The position numbers were made by a program, and so were the translations under genes. The notes below the pieces were generated by a model. The model saw nothing but the letters and a program-made list of their open reading frames with translations, ran no database searches and was not told the origin of the DNA. A stretch of DNA of 64,000 bases from Scortum barcoo (lineage: Eukaryota; Chordata; Actinopteri; Centrarchiformes; Terapontidae). Shown piece after piece: positions 43,301 through 53,665 of the stretch (within the stretch, counting starts at the first letter, position 1; each line of letters begins with the position of its first letter). Location of the stretch: contig CM041544.1 of the NCBI GenBank assembly GCA_023238725.1, positions 1,767,501 through 1,831,500 on the forward strand, in the 5' to 3' direction.

Positions 43301-43928
43301 AACATATTTAATTATTTATTTGTGTCAGGGCTTACAAGTGAAATGAAATTTCAATTTGATTACACGGGTAAACTCACCTTCTGTGGCAAAGAAAGTGGTG
43401 CTAATGGATTGTAACATGATCATCTGATGTCAAAATAGATAGTAGTATTTGGTGTAAAAAGAGTAACACATAAAGGAAAATTAGGTTTGATTCACTGCAC
43501 ATTATTGCTATTTCAGTTGATAACAAAAGCATCCATTATGCTTTTTGCACAGGAGATTTTCCAGTTTTCCTAAATTCATATTTGTTTTAAATCTAGTAGG
43601 TACAAGTACAACGTACCTGAGTTTCAGACAGATTTAACTGACGGGCCAGTTCTGTCCGTTCCCTCCCAACCACATACTGGCACCTTTGAAACTCCATCTC
43701 CAACCGGTACAGTTGCTCTGCAGTAAAGGAGGTGCGGGTTCGCTTGGGCCGGTCCAAATCCAAACCCTTCGGCAGGATAATCTCTCGGATAGAGCCTTTA
43801 GCATCTGCAACAATAAGCCCTTTAGATTAACAACACTGGGGCAAAGAGTAGGAGGAAGTGACAATAAGAACAGATAAATGCAGTGGTGCAGATACATGCA
43901 CTTGTTTTACATAGTTAATTATGTGAGA

Positions 43929-43986
<58 letters not shown>

Positions 43987-45820
43987 GTTTATATAGTAGT
44001 GGAAGTACTGTGAATTCATAATAATGAGTCAAAGTATGATTTTATTTTCTAAATTTTACCTTAATGTATGCATAAGTGTAAAATGACACACTTACAGACA
44101 AATACTAATTGTTTAAATGAAGTATTATATCAATCAGTTCACAACACCCAATGTTGTAAATTATTAGGGTGGAAAAGATCAGCCTGGATTAAATCCCATG
44201 AACAGAGAGCTCCAGGATTCTGGATTTTATTCTGGAATTTATTGGAGATTTAAAAAAAATGTGTACAATGTGTACAACTAATAAGTGAGCATAGCATAAA
44301 AATGTAAATATGGAACTAAAATGATAGAAATGAGTAGTGGTTCTATTTAAGTTAATATAATATATACCCATATAATCCATACCCATGTTAGCATAGAGAA
44401 ATTACAATAATGTGTGCGTGGATTTTTTTTTTTTTCAAATCAAATCATCAATCAAAAAAACAAAAAAAACTATCTTAAAACAAACAAATATCAGCTCAAC
44501 AATTTGGTTAAATTTTGTATAAAGCTAATATTGAATTTACTGTAGCTTTAAATAATACAAAATAACAGTGAAAGAAGTTCATTTATAATTATTATATTTT
44601 TGAGAAAAATAAATATTAACTGATTATTGTGCAATAAAAATGTTTCAGTAGAAATAATATGTCTCTATTTTAGGTCATGAAGCTGATCTGCCTCATTATA
44701 TTATGTGTAACTCTCTGTTTTTGGTCAAGTTATTTTTATAGTTTGTTTTCATACACTCTCAATGTTGGGCCAACACTGCATGAGGGAAATTACATAAATA
44801 ACTCTCTGGGCAACTGACACTCATACACACAGTTCCACATAGGATTGTTCACATTAAATATCAGTAAAACAAACTCATATCTCTGTTTTTCTGTGTCTGA
44901 ATATTTTAAATTCTAATAAGAATTTTGATACTTCTCCCCCTGAATGTGTATTGCACTATATATACTACAAACCTGTAGGTGTTTCTCCTTAAATGCATGA
45001 CCCTACATCCATTTACTTAAATTAATTTTATTTATGATATAATATTAATTAATAAACATTTTCAAATCTTTAACATTAGGTATTATGAAAGTATGAAATA
45101 TGAGGAACGGTTTAGTTTGACATCGTCTTTACAAAAGGTCTGATAAAAATTTAAACAGTGGTCATGCAGTGTGGCCTAAAATTAAAGATACATTTTTTAA
45201 TATATAACAATAATATAAAGATAATTTACTTCTCTTATGTTTTCACATCCCTTTTATTATACTTATTCTCTCAAATAATTGCCAGAGGTCACCTTTATTT
45301 TAAATAGGCTTTATAAATGTTAGGTAAACAAACCATTATCATAACTAATTATTTTTTAGGGGGACAGTTTGCTATTAACTGAAATCCTCCTGCTTAAAAA
45401 ATAAAATAGATGATTTGTCATCTTTATCTATCAACAGTCACTGTCTGCTATAACAAAGGCTTCATTTTTTTAACTTTGTTCTTGAAGATGTTTTCTCATG
45501 TTGGTAATTGTAAAATGCACGTGGTCTAACAGCAGTTTAGACTGTGTTTCCTCAGGTTGATACGACACTGCAAGTTCGACAACAAAACAAAGACCACAAG
45601 CCTTACCTCGGACAAGTATTCTCCGGCAGTAGTCCGGGTCCCCCGTGCTCCCCCTGTTCTTCTCGCAGTTGTCCACGGTTCCAGAGGGGGAAAAGGAATC
45701 CTGCTGCTCCTTGAGGAAACTTTTGGACAAGCTTCCCTGCAAGTCCTTGTCATCTTTCCCCTTCTTTAGTCCATTCTTCAGCCCCATCCCTTCCGTCTCT
45801 TGGTTGTACCTGACCTCCAT
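39773..45820 (-). CDS. vax1: Ventral anterior homeobox 1 (Vax1), complete, 3 exons, 313 aa
   Basis: A nuclear homeodomain transcription factor which in vertebrates specifies optic stalk and ventral forebrain, acting with Shh and opposing Pax6. Exons on the minus strand: 45820-45607, 43804-43617 and 40312-39773 (TGA at 39775-39773). The conserved N-terminal piece [20 protein letters not shown] spans exon 1/2. The homeodomain is about 91-150, with R5, W48, Q50 and N51 present (WFQNRRTKQKK). The exon 2/3 intron falls between homeodomain positions 44 and 45. Exon 3 holds [29 protein letters not shown], a Ser/Gly-rich stretch, and [20 protein letters not shown]. These match VAX1 and not VAX2, whose tail differs. 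The start at 45820 (A at -3, G at +4) matches the internal Met of mammalian MDVR. Further open codons upstream leave a longer N-terminus possible. Confidence 0.96.
40313..43616. other. vax1 intron 2 (3.3 kb)
   Basis: No exon needed (LSETQ|VKVWF joins in frame). A less A+T-rich stretch near 42200-42360 (AACAAAGATGATTAGG, GCAAATGGCCTTAATG) could be regulatory. Otherwise nothing recognised. Confidence 0.6.
43617..43804 (-). CDS. vax1: vax1 exon 2
   Basis: Residues 72-134: [20 protein letters not shown], then homeodomain helices 1 and 2 (RTRTSFTAEQLYRLEMEF, QYVVGRERTELARQLNLSE). Acceptor gttgcag, donor gtacgt. Confidence 0.97.
43805..45606. other. vax1 intron 1 (1.8 kb)
   Basis: A+T-rich intron with one long ATT microsatellite. 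No exon is needed, since CGA G|AT GCT joins correctly. Confidence 0.65.
43931..43986. repeat. (ATT)n microsatellite
   Basis: An uninterrupted triplet run of about 56 bp in vax1 intron 1. Probably length-polymorphic. Confidence 0.95.
45607..45820 (-). CDS. vax1: vax1 exon 1 (coding part)
   Basis: Residues 1-71 plus one base of Asp72: MEVRYNQETEG, a lysine-rich stretch, FLKEQQDSFSPSGTVDNCEK, then [11 protein letters not shown]. Donor gtaagg. The N-terminal part is variable. The last dozen residues are the conserved Vax signature before the homeodomain. Confidence 0.93.
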
Positions 45821-47079
45821 GCTCAGTGTATCCTCTTGGACCTGCGGCTTGTCTGCCTCTTTTTTTCCTTTGTCAGGTGAAAAAAAGGAGATTACGGAGA
45901 AGGCTGCGCACCAGATCGTCTGGACAGTGTGGGTTTCAGTTTCAAAACAGCACCTTTCTGCAGGGCAGAGTCAGATATCTAATGTTTGGTGAAATACTTC
46001 CGTCGCCTGACCAAGAAGCCCTATTATCACTGACCAAACTCCCTTGCCCAATGATCATGGACTTCTCAGTGAAACTCAACAGTAATTCAATGCCCCCCTT
46101 TCCTCGTTACATAGACATCAGGCTGATAGATGATCTCCAAATAATCAAAGGCATGGATGCGCACTCGCTGCTTCAATTGATTACGGTAATTTTGCTGCCT
46201 CCACATTTGCGTAACCTCATGAATACACTAAATTGTTTGGGGAAATAGATCAGGTCTTGATAGAGGGGTCTGCTCGTTCCGTCCCCCTCAGTTTGCCTGC
46301 TCTCAGCCCAGAAAATCAAGACAAATGATTGGTCTTGTCTCACAACCAAGCCTCCCTGAACCCCACATGAACACACACAATCACAGCGGTATGACTCTCC
46401 CAGACCTGAAAAAAGTTCCAGTGTGCTTCATTCTTCCGTCCGCAGAACAGCCAGATTTTTTCGCTCCCGACTTTTCACAGCGCACCTGATTGCCACAGCA
46501 TGTCAGCGAACTTTGATCCCGTTTTTCCCTTTGGCTCTCTCACAATCAATCAACAGAATTCTGCAATGTGCAGATCTCGCCACTATGCTATTGTAGACAA
46601 GAGACACTGGGAGAGAGCCAGAGAGAGGGAGAGAGAGAGAGACAGGTGAAAAGGATAACGAACAAATCCACGTCGATCAAAATTTATAAAGCCAATAACC
46701 CAGCACAGTCTGAGCACTGGAACAATGCCGTGAATTGTATTAAAGTTTCCTGTGTCGTCTTGCGTTCATTCAGAGAGCTACGCAGAGCAACCCGGCGAGG
46801 TCCTGACCGCTAACGCAACATCCTTTAGTATTCAAATGGTTGCACCCCAGAAGCCATCTTCAGCTCTCATAATCTTAACCTGCGCATTTAAAAAAGACAA
46901 AAAAGGGGAACAAAACTTGTCATTAGTGCTTAGACTGCCTACACTCTCTCTCACACACGCATTCCTCTGGAATGGCCCCTACCTCTCTCCACCACTCGCC
47001 TTCCAGCCCACTACCCACCCACCCAACCACCAACTCTTAGCTATTTTCATTGTCAGTTCAACAATATCTCTGAACACAG

Positions 47080-47430
47080 CAGTGGCCAGTAATCCAATAA
47101 GACCATTGATTAGGGCACAATGATTCAATTCAAACCAGTGGCCTAGTGCAAGGAGCATTCTCTGGCCCTTCTTGTCACCTTAGCTGGCCAGAAGCCCTCT
47201 TCAAGCTGCCCCCCTCCCTGAGTGCCATTCATGCCTTTATGGGAAACAGAGAGGAAAAGGAGTGAAAGATGGCAATTATCTAATTGGACTATTAACAAAC
47301 AATTCTGCGAGTGTGGCTGCCCGGCAGCAGTCTCGGGGTGGGTTTAAGGGCCGCATGTTGGACTAACTTTATTCATTTAGTGTTTGGGGGGCTGCTGCAT
47401 GGAGTGGGGTGGGATCCATTGTTTGAGAAA
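47080..47430. promoter_or_regulatory. Candidate vax1 upstream enhancer, motif dense
   Basis: Within 350 bp, 1.3-1.6 kb upstream of the vax1 ATG: TAATCC (47090) and GATTA (47108), both Otx/Pitx-type; CAATTA (47273) and TAATTG (47281), homeodomain cores; AACAAT (about 47298) and CCATTGTT (47417), SOX type. Base composition is balanced compared with its neighbours. This is motif evidence only, and such short motifs also occur by chance. Confidence 0.3.
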
Positions 47431-48744
47431 GGTAAAAAGGAGGCTAAAAAGGGAAGCTACTAAAGGGGACCTGGGCTTCTCAAGCTGTGGTGCAGAGCCA
47501 GCCTGGGAAATAGATTGAGGACGCAGCGTCTTGGCCTCTCAGCGACACACAATGGCTGAGAAGGAGAATAGACTGATGTGTTCAGTTTCTACACCTACAA
47601 AAATATTTCACACTCAGTGCCACAATGTTCAAACAATACTCCGTGCTACTGTATAGCACAATGTAATCCTTTTTACAACACACACATTTCCAATAGTAAA
47701 TTACTAACACTGTGTTTTAAGTGATCTAAACCAAACTATTTATGGAATTTCAATTGGTATATCAATAAAATTAAAGCGTGCATTGCTAATTATATTAGCC
47801 TTGTAAATGATGCACAATAACACAGACACCGCCGTGCAAGCCCTGTGGAAAATACAAATAGTATTTTAAAGACCAGATTAAATTTCTCTTTCAGGCTTCA
47901 CTGTTATGATACTGTGAGAAGAGAAATTTCTGAGTTTTAACTTAGGTAGGTAGGTAAGTAGGTAAATGTTTCTTCAGGTACCCTGATCTGCTGAAATCTA
48001 TACACGTAGTACCAGAAAGCCATCCTTTAGGCTCATTTGACTGTAGCATTAAAGACCATGTGTTTTTATACAGCTTGAAAAGGGAAATATTCCAACATTG
48101 TCTTTGTTAGCTAAATTAATAAACGACCATAAAACCTTTGCGCTTAAAACAGTCTTGAAGAAAGTGCAGAGTGTAAAAACCTACAGTCTTTACATGGTGC
48201 TAACTTGTTCATTGTGTCGCTGGAGAAACTGAAGGGATGGTGCTTTCATAAACTATAAGCCAGGTGGAGGCAGTGGGTGGTGATGTTTCAGTTTCAGTCA
48301 TATGTAGGTGGCTAGACTGAGAAACTGAGGAAATTTCAGGGAGGAGCTGATGCTGCACACAGGCACACGGTGTCAGCTAGTTACAGTATGCTGTGTAAAC
48401 CTACCAGTTTGTCTGAAAACTGCCTCAGCTGATGGATGATGGTGGCTATGGTGCAAGTACCAAGGTACTACGCTGCTGTGGGTAGTGATGGCAGCTAAGA
48501 GTATGTTAACCGTTGATGTGAGAGGAGCAGATGTTCCCAGTGAATAATAATGAGAATGCAGGATAGGGGGGATCTATGGGCTGAAATGAAAAATATTTTT
48601 ATAACTATGTTTTCATTTGTGTTTATTCACATGAAATTGAGAATAGTTGTGTTTTCGTTAGCTTCGTTAGGCTTGAGAGAGGGCCTTTAGCATTTTCCAT
48701 TGAAGTAGCAACTTGAATTTGGTGACTAAGGATTGGGTTATTGT

Positions 48745-48772
48745 TGTGTGTGTGTGTGTGTGTGTGTGTGTG
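48745..48772. repeat. (TG)n microsatellite
   Basis: Fourteen uninterrupted TG units upstream of vax1. Confidence 0.95.
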
Positions 48773-50384
48773 GTGAAGATTTTACTTAAAATATTTAAAC
48801 ATTAAGAAAATCTATAATCTATTTCACAGCAGTGTCTCCTTTATTCAAACAGTGTGTTTGTGTTTGGTGCAACAATTCACAGCATCATGTTCTCTTTAAC
48901 ATTATTGTCTTATCTTTAATCATCACAATCCAAATCATATCCATCATGTTAACTTCCTTCATGGATAGCAGAGTGAAAATTTAGTGAGCAGACATATGGA
49001 GAACAGAGATGTGAGGTGTCAGATCGTGGAAATGAGACGGCAAACTGACTCGTAATGAAGGATTTAAAATCACTCGTGTTGATTAAGGTCTAGATTGTTA
49101 AAATCTTTACTCTGCCAAAGTTTCAATTCCTTTTCCATTTAATCCAAATGCTGTCTCAAAATCTTTCCACAGCAGAAACCATCCATGATGTAAAATATTT
49201 TGATGTGTTCTTTCATTTTTACTGGAAGCATCCAACTTTGGAGGTGAGTATGAACCCCCACCCTACACCACCACCCACACATAAAGCTCTGCATTGGTCA
49301 GGTCACCACAGTTTTGCATTATTGTCACTATTACAGTCATCATTTTAACACAACAAGGCCTCAGTGACCTTTTTTAAAATGCTGCTGGACTGTAATGTGA
49401 CCCTGCTTGGACCAGTTTCCAGTATTTCAACACCGGAAATTAGAGTAGTTGTCTGAACACATTTCATGTCTGGTTAGAAATTAATGTGTCAGAGAGAATC
49501 AAATCAAACCCTAAACTGCCCAAGCTGACCGAACAGAATGAGGGGGTGACATTTCAAATTGTTTCAAAGGAGGAAATGGTTACTTTTGTACCAGGACATG
49601 CTGAGATGCAAGCATGTCTATTTATAATGCCCTCTGTTTCTCTATGACAGTAGCACACTGGAACAAGTTAACACAGTCAAAGCAAACTGTGTGCCTAACA
49701 TGCTCCTAATGCCTACTGCAGCTGCTATATGTTGGTTCTTTGTGGTCTTGTTATTAGGGCCCGGGGGTACTTGGCACTTTGTGGCAAAGCCTTTTAGGTT
49801 GTCTAATACAAGGTAGGTTGCTGTGGAGAGCGCAGGCCTTGGAGAGCCTTGATGTCTGACGACAACATGGTAACTCAAGATGAATGGTTACTTTCAAAGC
49901 CCTGCTTTATGTTTACAAATGTGGTGATTATGTTTCACAGTAAGAGAGCAAGCTGTTCTTGAACCCTCTAAATAAAGAGTTTGTTTCCATCTATGGCAGA
50001 GGGCTATACTGGCAGCTGAGCTCAAAAATTGTTGAGCGCTGATGGTTTTCTCTGTGGGCGCTGAATATTTATCCCACTTTTTTTCCTTTAGTTCAAAATC
50101 CTTGGAGCCTTATAAATATTGAGTTCATGACTGAGTTACTGATGATGTTGTGAAAACAAACTTTCCTATCAATTAACCTTCACTAGAGCTGTTGAAGTTT
50201 ACATATTGGATTTTAACTCTGAGCAGTTTTGACAACTGAGCTAATAATTAGGATTAATTGGTGTGTGTGTGTGTGTTGGTTTCTGTTGTAGGCACCCTGT
50301 GTTCTCCGGCCAGTGATGACTGTATTGTTAATGGGCACTGAGGGCTTCCAGTTCCAAATGCACCGTCCTTCTGCCGGAAATACC

Positions 50385-50500
50385 CTAGAGCATCAATTGT
50401 GGATTAATCTGCTGCCGAAAATAGTCCGCAACACATGCACTATTCCCTCCTATTTGAGTAACATTTGCATAAAAGTGCACCAGCTGGAAGTTAATGAGAC
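50385..50500. promoter_or_regulatory. Candidate distal regulatory element with octamer and TAATC motifs
   Basis: CATCAATTG, GGATTAATC (50401-50409), a POU octamer ATTTGCAT (50463-50470), CAGCTG and TTAATGAG within 115 bp. This is 4.6 kb upstream of vax1, a gene expressed where Otx, Sox and POU factors act. Inference from motif clustering alone. Confidence 0.25.
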
Positions 50501-52745
50501 TTTTTAAAAAATATAAATCATGAGAAAATACACATCCCTGCATATGAGTTCCATGGTCAATATGCAACTCCAGTTGCTCAAGCCTCTATTTTCCTAACTG
50601 ACATTCAATGATACGGAAGGAAACTAATTACATTGTTTTCATTAAAGTGTTACGTCACTGCAGTTTAACACTTGCAAAACTGCCACCATTCTGTGCTTTG
50701 CTCATTCTGGTTTTATAAGGCTCAACAAGAATTTGTTTTTGATAGGTGTCATCTTAAATTGACTGGACTTCCTGAACTGTTTAACTTTTTCAGAAATCAA
50801 ATTTCCTGAACATGACCCACCAACACCACCAGTGTTTTTTGCACGTGTTCATGTTGTTTAATATTTATGAGTAACACCCAGATTAACAAGCTTCTGGTGA
50901 TTTTAGCATCAACAAGTAACATCATCATCTAGTTTTCTAATAGGCCTGACTTTCAGCAGCGTGGGTGCAATCACATCTCAGTGAATGTTTTCCAGGTTTA
51001 AATCTTCTAACAAAGAGTTTAAGATTCAGGCTGCCTCTTCAAGGCTGGAAATCATCAAGCCTTTAGCATATTACATTATGATGTGGAATAAAGACATTTT
51101 ATGAATGTAGATGGAAAAGTGACTAATGTATAGCTCAAAGGTCATTTGTATTTATGGCAGTACTTGTAATTTTGTCATTTTAAAGACAGAAAACATCTTA
51201 GAGCTGTTGTGCTAATCTGCTGTTGACAATACAATATTTTAAGTGTGACATACCAGACAGCCTAAAACCTGCAACAAAGCCTTGGCAGTAATTGATTTTT
51301 TTCTGTACATTCCCTGTGAGTAGTTTTAGATAACACTCTTTTGTCCCGCAGACAGCGCCTTGCTGTAGTAATTGTCACAGGTGTAATTTGAGCAGTTCTT
51401 TTGTGTCTCTGCAACAGTTACGTCCCCATTGGCAGTCATAGTGTGCATCGAGACTAAAGCGTGAGGGGAACAATGGAAAGCATCATAAAAGCTTTGAAAA
51501 TAAATCATGATTTTTTTTCCCCTCTCTCACCACTCAGCCTACCATTTGTCAGAACACAGATGGAATTTTTTTATCAGGGCAAATCTTTTGGGAGTGTTTG
51601 GAAACACAGCAGGCTTGGCTGTGAAGCCGCGCCACTCTCTGTTTAACCTCATCCTAACTGTACTGGGTGATAAAGAATTATAACAAATTATTCCCGCTGA
51701 GAGATGTACCTCTTAAGTTGTATACAGCTGTTGAACGGTAACCTCTAAGTAACCAGCATGTTGGGAGTGAGGACCTCTGCACTGGCATTGGGCACCTCAC
51801 TTATTTTCTAACTTTCATGCAAATAGACAAAATAATTTGTACTTATTCCTGTTTAATAACATATGAAGGCTGCTGTGAGAAGAAACCTGCCTTGACAATT
51901 AAGATATGTTATGTCAACATATTTATTTATCATAGGACTTTATAACAGGACCTAATAGTGTTAGATATACCACTGTGATTTAGGATGTTACTGTAGCTAC
52001 TGTTGTTAAGCCAGTGGCTGAATGTACCAGTGAAAAAAACAGGAATACAAAATTGTCCATATCAATTCAATCTTTTGAAAAGTCAAAGGGTTAGCAAGAG
52101 CTGAGGGCCTCCTGAATGTGGTTGAATGTGGTAATGTTTGTCAAGTCAAGGTCATTTCATTTTAATAGCCATAAATAAATTTTCCTTGAAGGGGAAAATT
52201 TACAGTCTGTTACAATATACAATACTCCATCATAAGATCATTTATATGGAAAAGCATTTATTGTGTGTATAGAATAGAAATAACAGTGGTGACATTGTGC
52301 TATGGAGGAAAATAATGACAATATATACTAATAGCATTTCAATATCAGAGAGGACATGGAGTAACTTTTAGGTGACACTGAGACCTGGAACACAAACTCT
52401 CCCCTGTACCACAAGGAAAGAGGAGAGACTACACACACAAAAGAGGCAAAACCCAAGGGACATCATTCAGAAGAGACAAGAGATGCTAAAAAGAAGATAA
52501 AACTGTTACTTGCAGACAACGCATGATGAGAGAATAGTTATAAGCAAAGACGGATAAACACTGCAAGTCTTCAGGAGGAGGAGGACCTGCATCACAGACG
52601 TCTGGATGGAGCATTGATGATTGTTTTTTTTTTTGTTTTTTTTTTTTTTTAGAGCCCTCTGCTGTTCCATGAAATCAAGGCGTCTGTCTGCATTGTTGGA
52701 GGACTGATCATTTTTGTATGAACATCTACTGCAGGTCAGTTAGTT

Positions 52746-53258
52746 GATGAGGAGCTGTTGTATGACTTACACAAACACTGGTTCAGTTGCACCTAAATAT
52801 AAAGGAAGAGGGAAAGTGAATTGAATGACAGCACTCCAGTGACCATATGATTTCAACAAAGACACATGCAGTTAATGAGGAGCTGTTGTATAAAAGACTT
52901 ACACAAACATACTGGCTCACCTGTGTGTGAAAAGGCACTAAATATAAAGGAAGAGGGAAAGTGAATTGAATGACAGCACTCCATGTGACCATATGATTTC
53001 AACAAAGACAGATTCTGGTATCTTTCATATCCAAATGATGGTGCAATAACACAAACAATCACAGCTCAGTTCAAAGAGCTGTGAAGATGAAAAGGCACAT
53101 TTTGCTCATGGCATAGTAAAGAGATTCTGGATCATACTTTCACCAACTTACAATCCAAATGATGGTGCAATAACACAAACTTGTCACAGCAGTTCAAAGT
53201 CATTTTGAGAAGATGCACAGGTGCATGAAAACATGATCATACTTTCACCAACTTACAA
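52746..53258. repeat. Degenerate block of local duplications
   Basis: Three pairs of near-identical pieces. 52746-52864 recurs at 52874-53010 (it includes AAATATAAAGGAAGAGGGAA and TGACAGCACTCCA). CCAAATGATGGTGCAATAAC occurs at 53031 and 53155. ATCATACTTTCACCAACTTA occurs at 53131 and 53236. Spacings are about 105-145 bp, suggesting a decayed tandem or shuffled local duplication immediately beyond the LINE 3' end. Confidence 0.75.
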
Positions 53259-53424
53259 CTGCAAGTTTCACTTGTGAAACAAGTCAGTCATTTAGAGCAA
53301 CAATAACTTGCAGCCGTTCCAAGCAGCAAAATCAATAATGGCATGCAGCAGCATGTTGTTCCTGAAACAAAACAGTGCAGTCACATAAGAGCAACAATGA
53401 AGACAAAGAGGACTAATGAGATAA

Positions 53425-53629
53425 GATAGATAGATAGATAGATAGATACTTTATTGATCTCCATAGAGAAATTCAAGAGAAACATTTCCAGCAGCATTGA
53501 AAGGTAGAAAACTTAAGGGCATGCAGTAAGTACAGTAAGATGCAAAAAGAAATTATAATAAAATAAAATAAAATACAAGGTAAAAGTACAATGTGAAATA
53601 ACAATAACCTGTAGAAAATTAAAACTATG

Positions 53630-53665
<36 letters not shown>

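Larger units (their letters stand above)
45821..53424. other. vax1 upstream flank (7.6 kb)
   Basis: Contains the presumed vax1 promoter/5' UTR (45821-46600), motif-dense stretches at 47080-47430 and 50385-50500, a TG microsatellite, a poly(T) run at 52620-52652 and degenerate duplications at 52746-53258. No further protein-coding gene recognised. Confidence 0.6.

Noticed and set aside
39773..45820. Calling the homeobox gene vax2 because it neighbours a V-ATPase subunit B gene
   Set aside because: The exon 3 protein ([20 protein letters not shown] and the [20 protein letters not shown] tail) matches VAX1. The sequence evidence outweighs the synteny expectation.
45821..45960. Extending vax1 upstream of 45820
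   Set aside because: The upstream codons are open for some distance, but no in-frame ATG was found close by and the MEVR start corresponds to the mammalian MDVR position. Left as an uncertainty in the gene entry.
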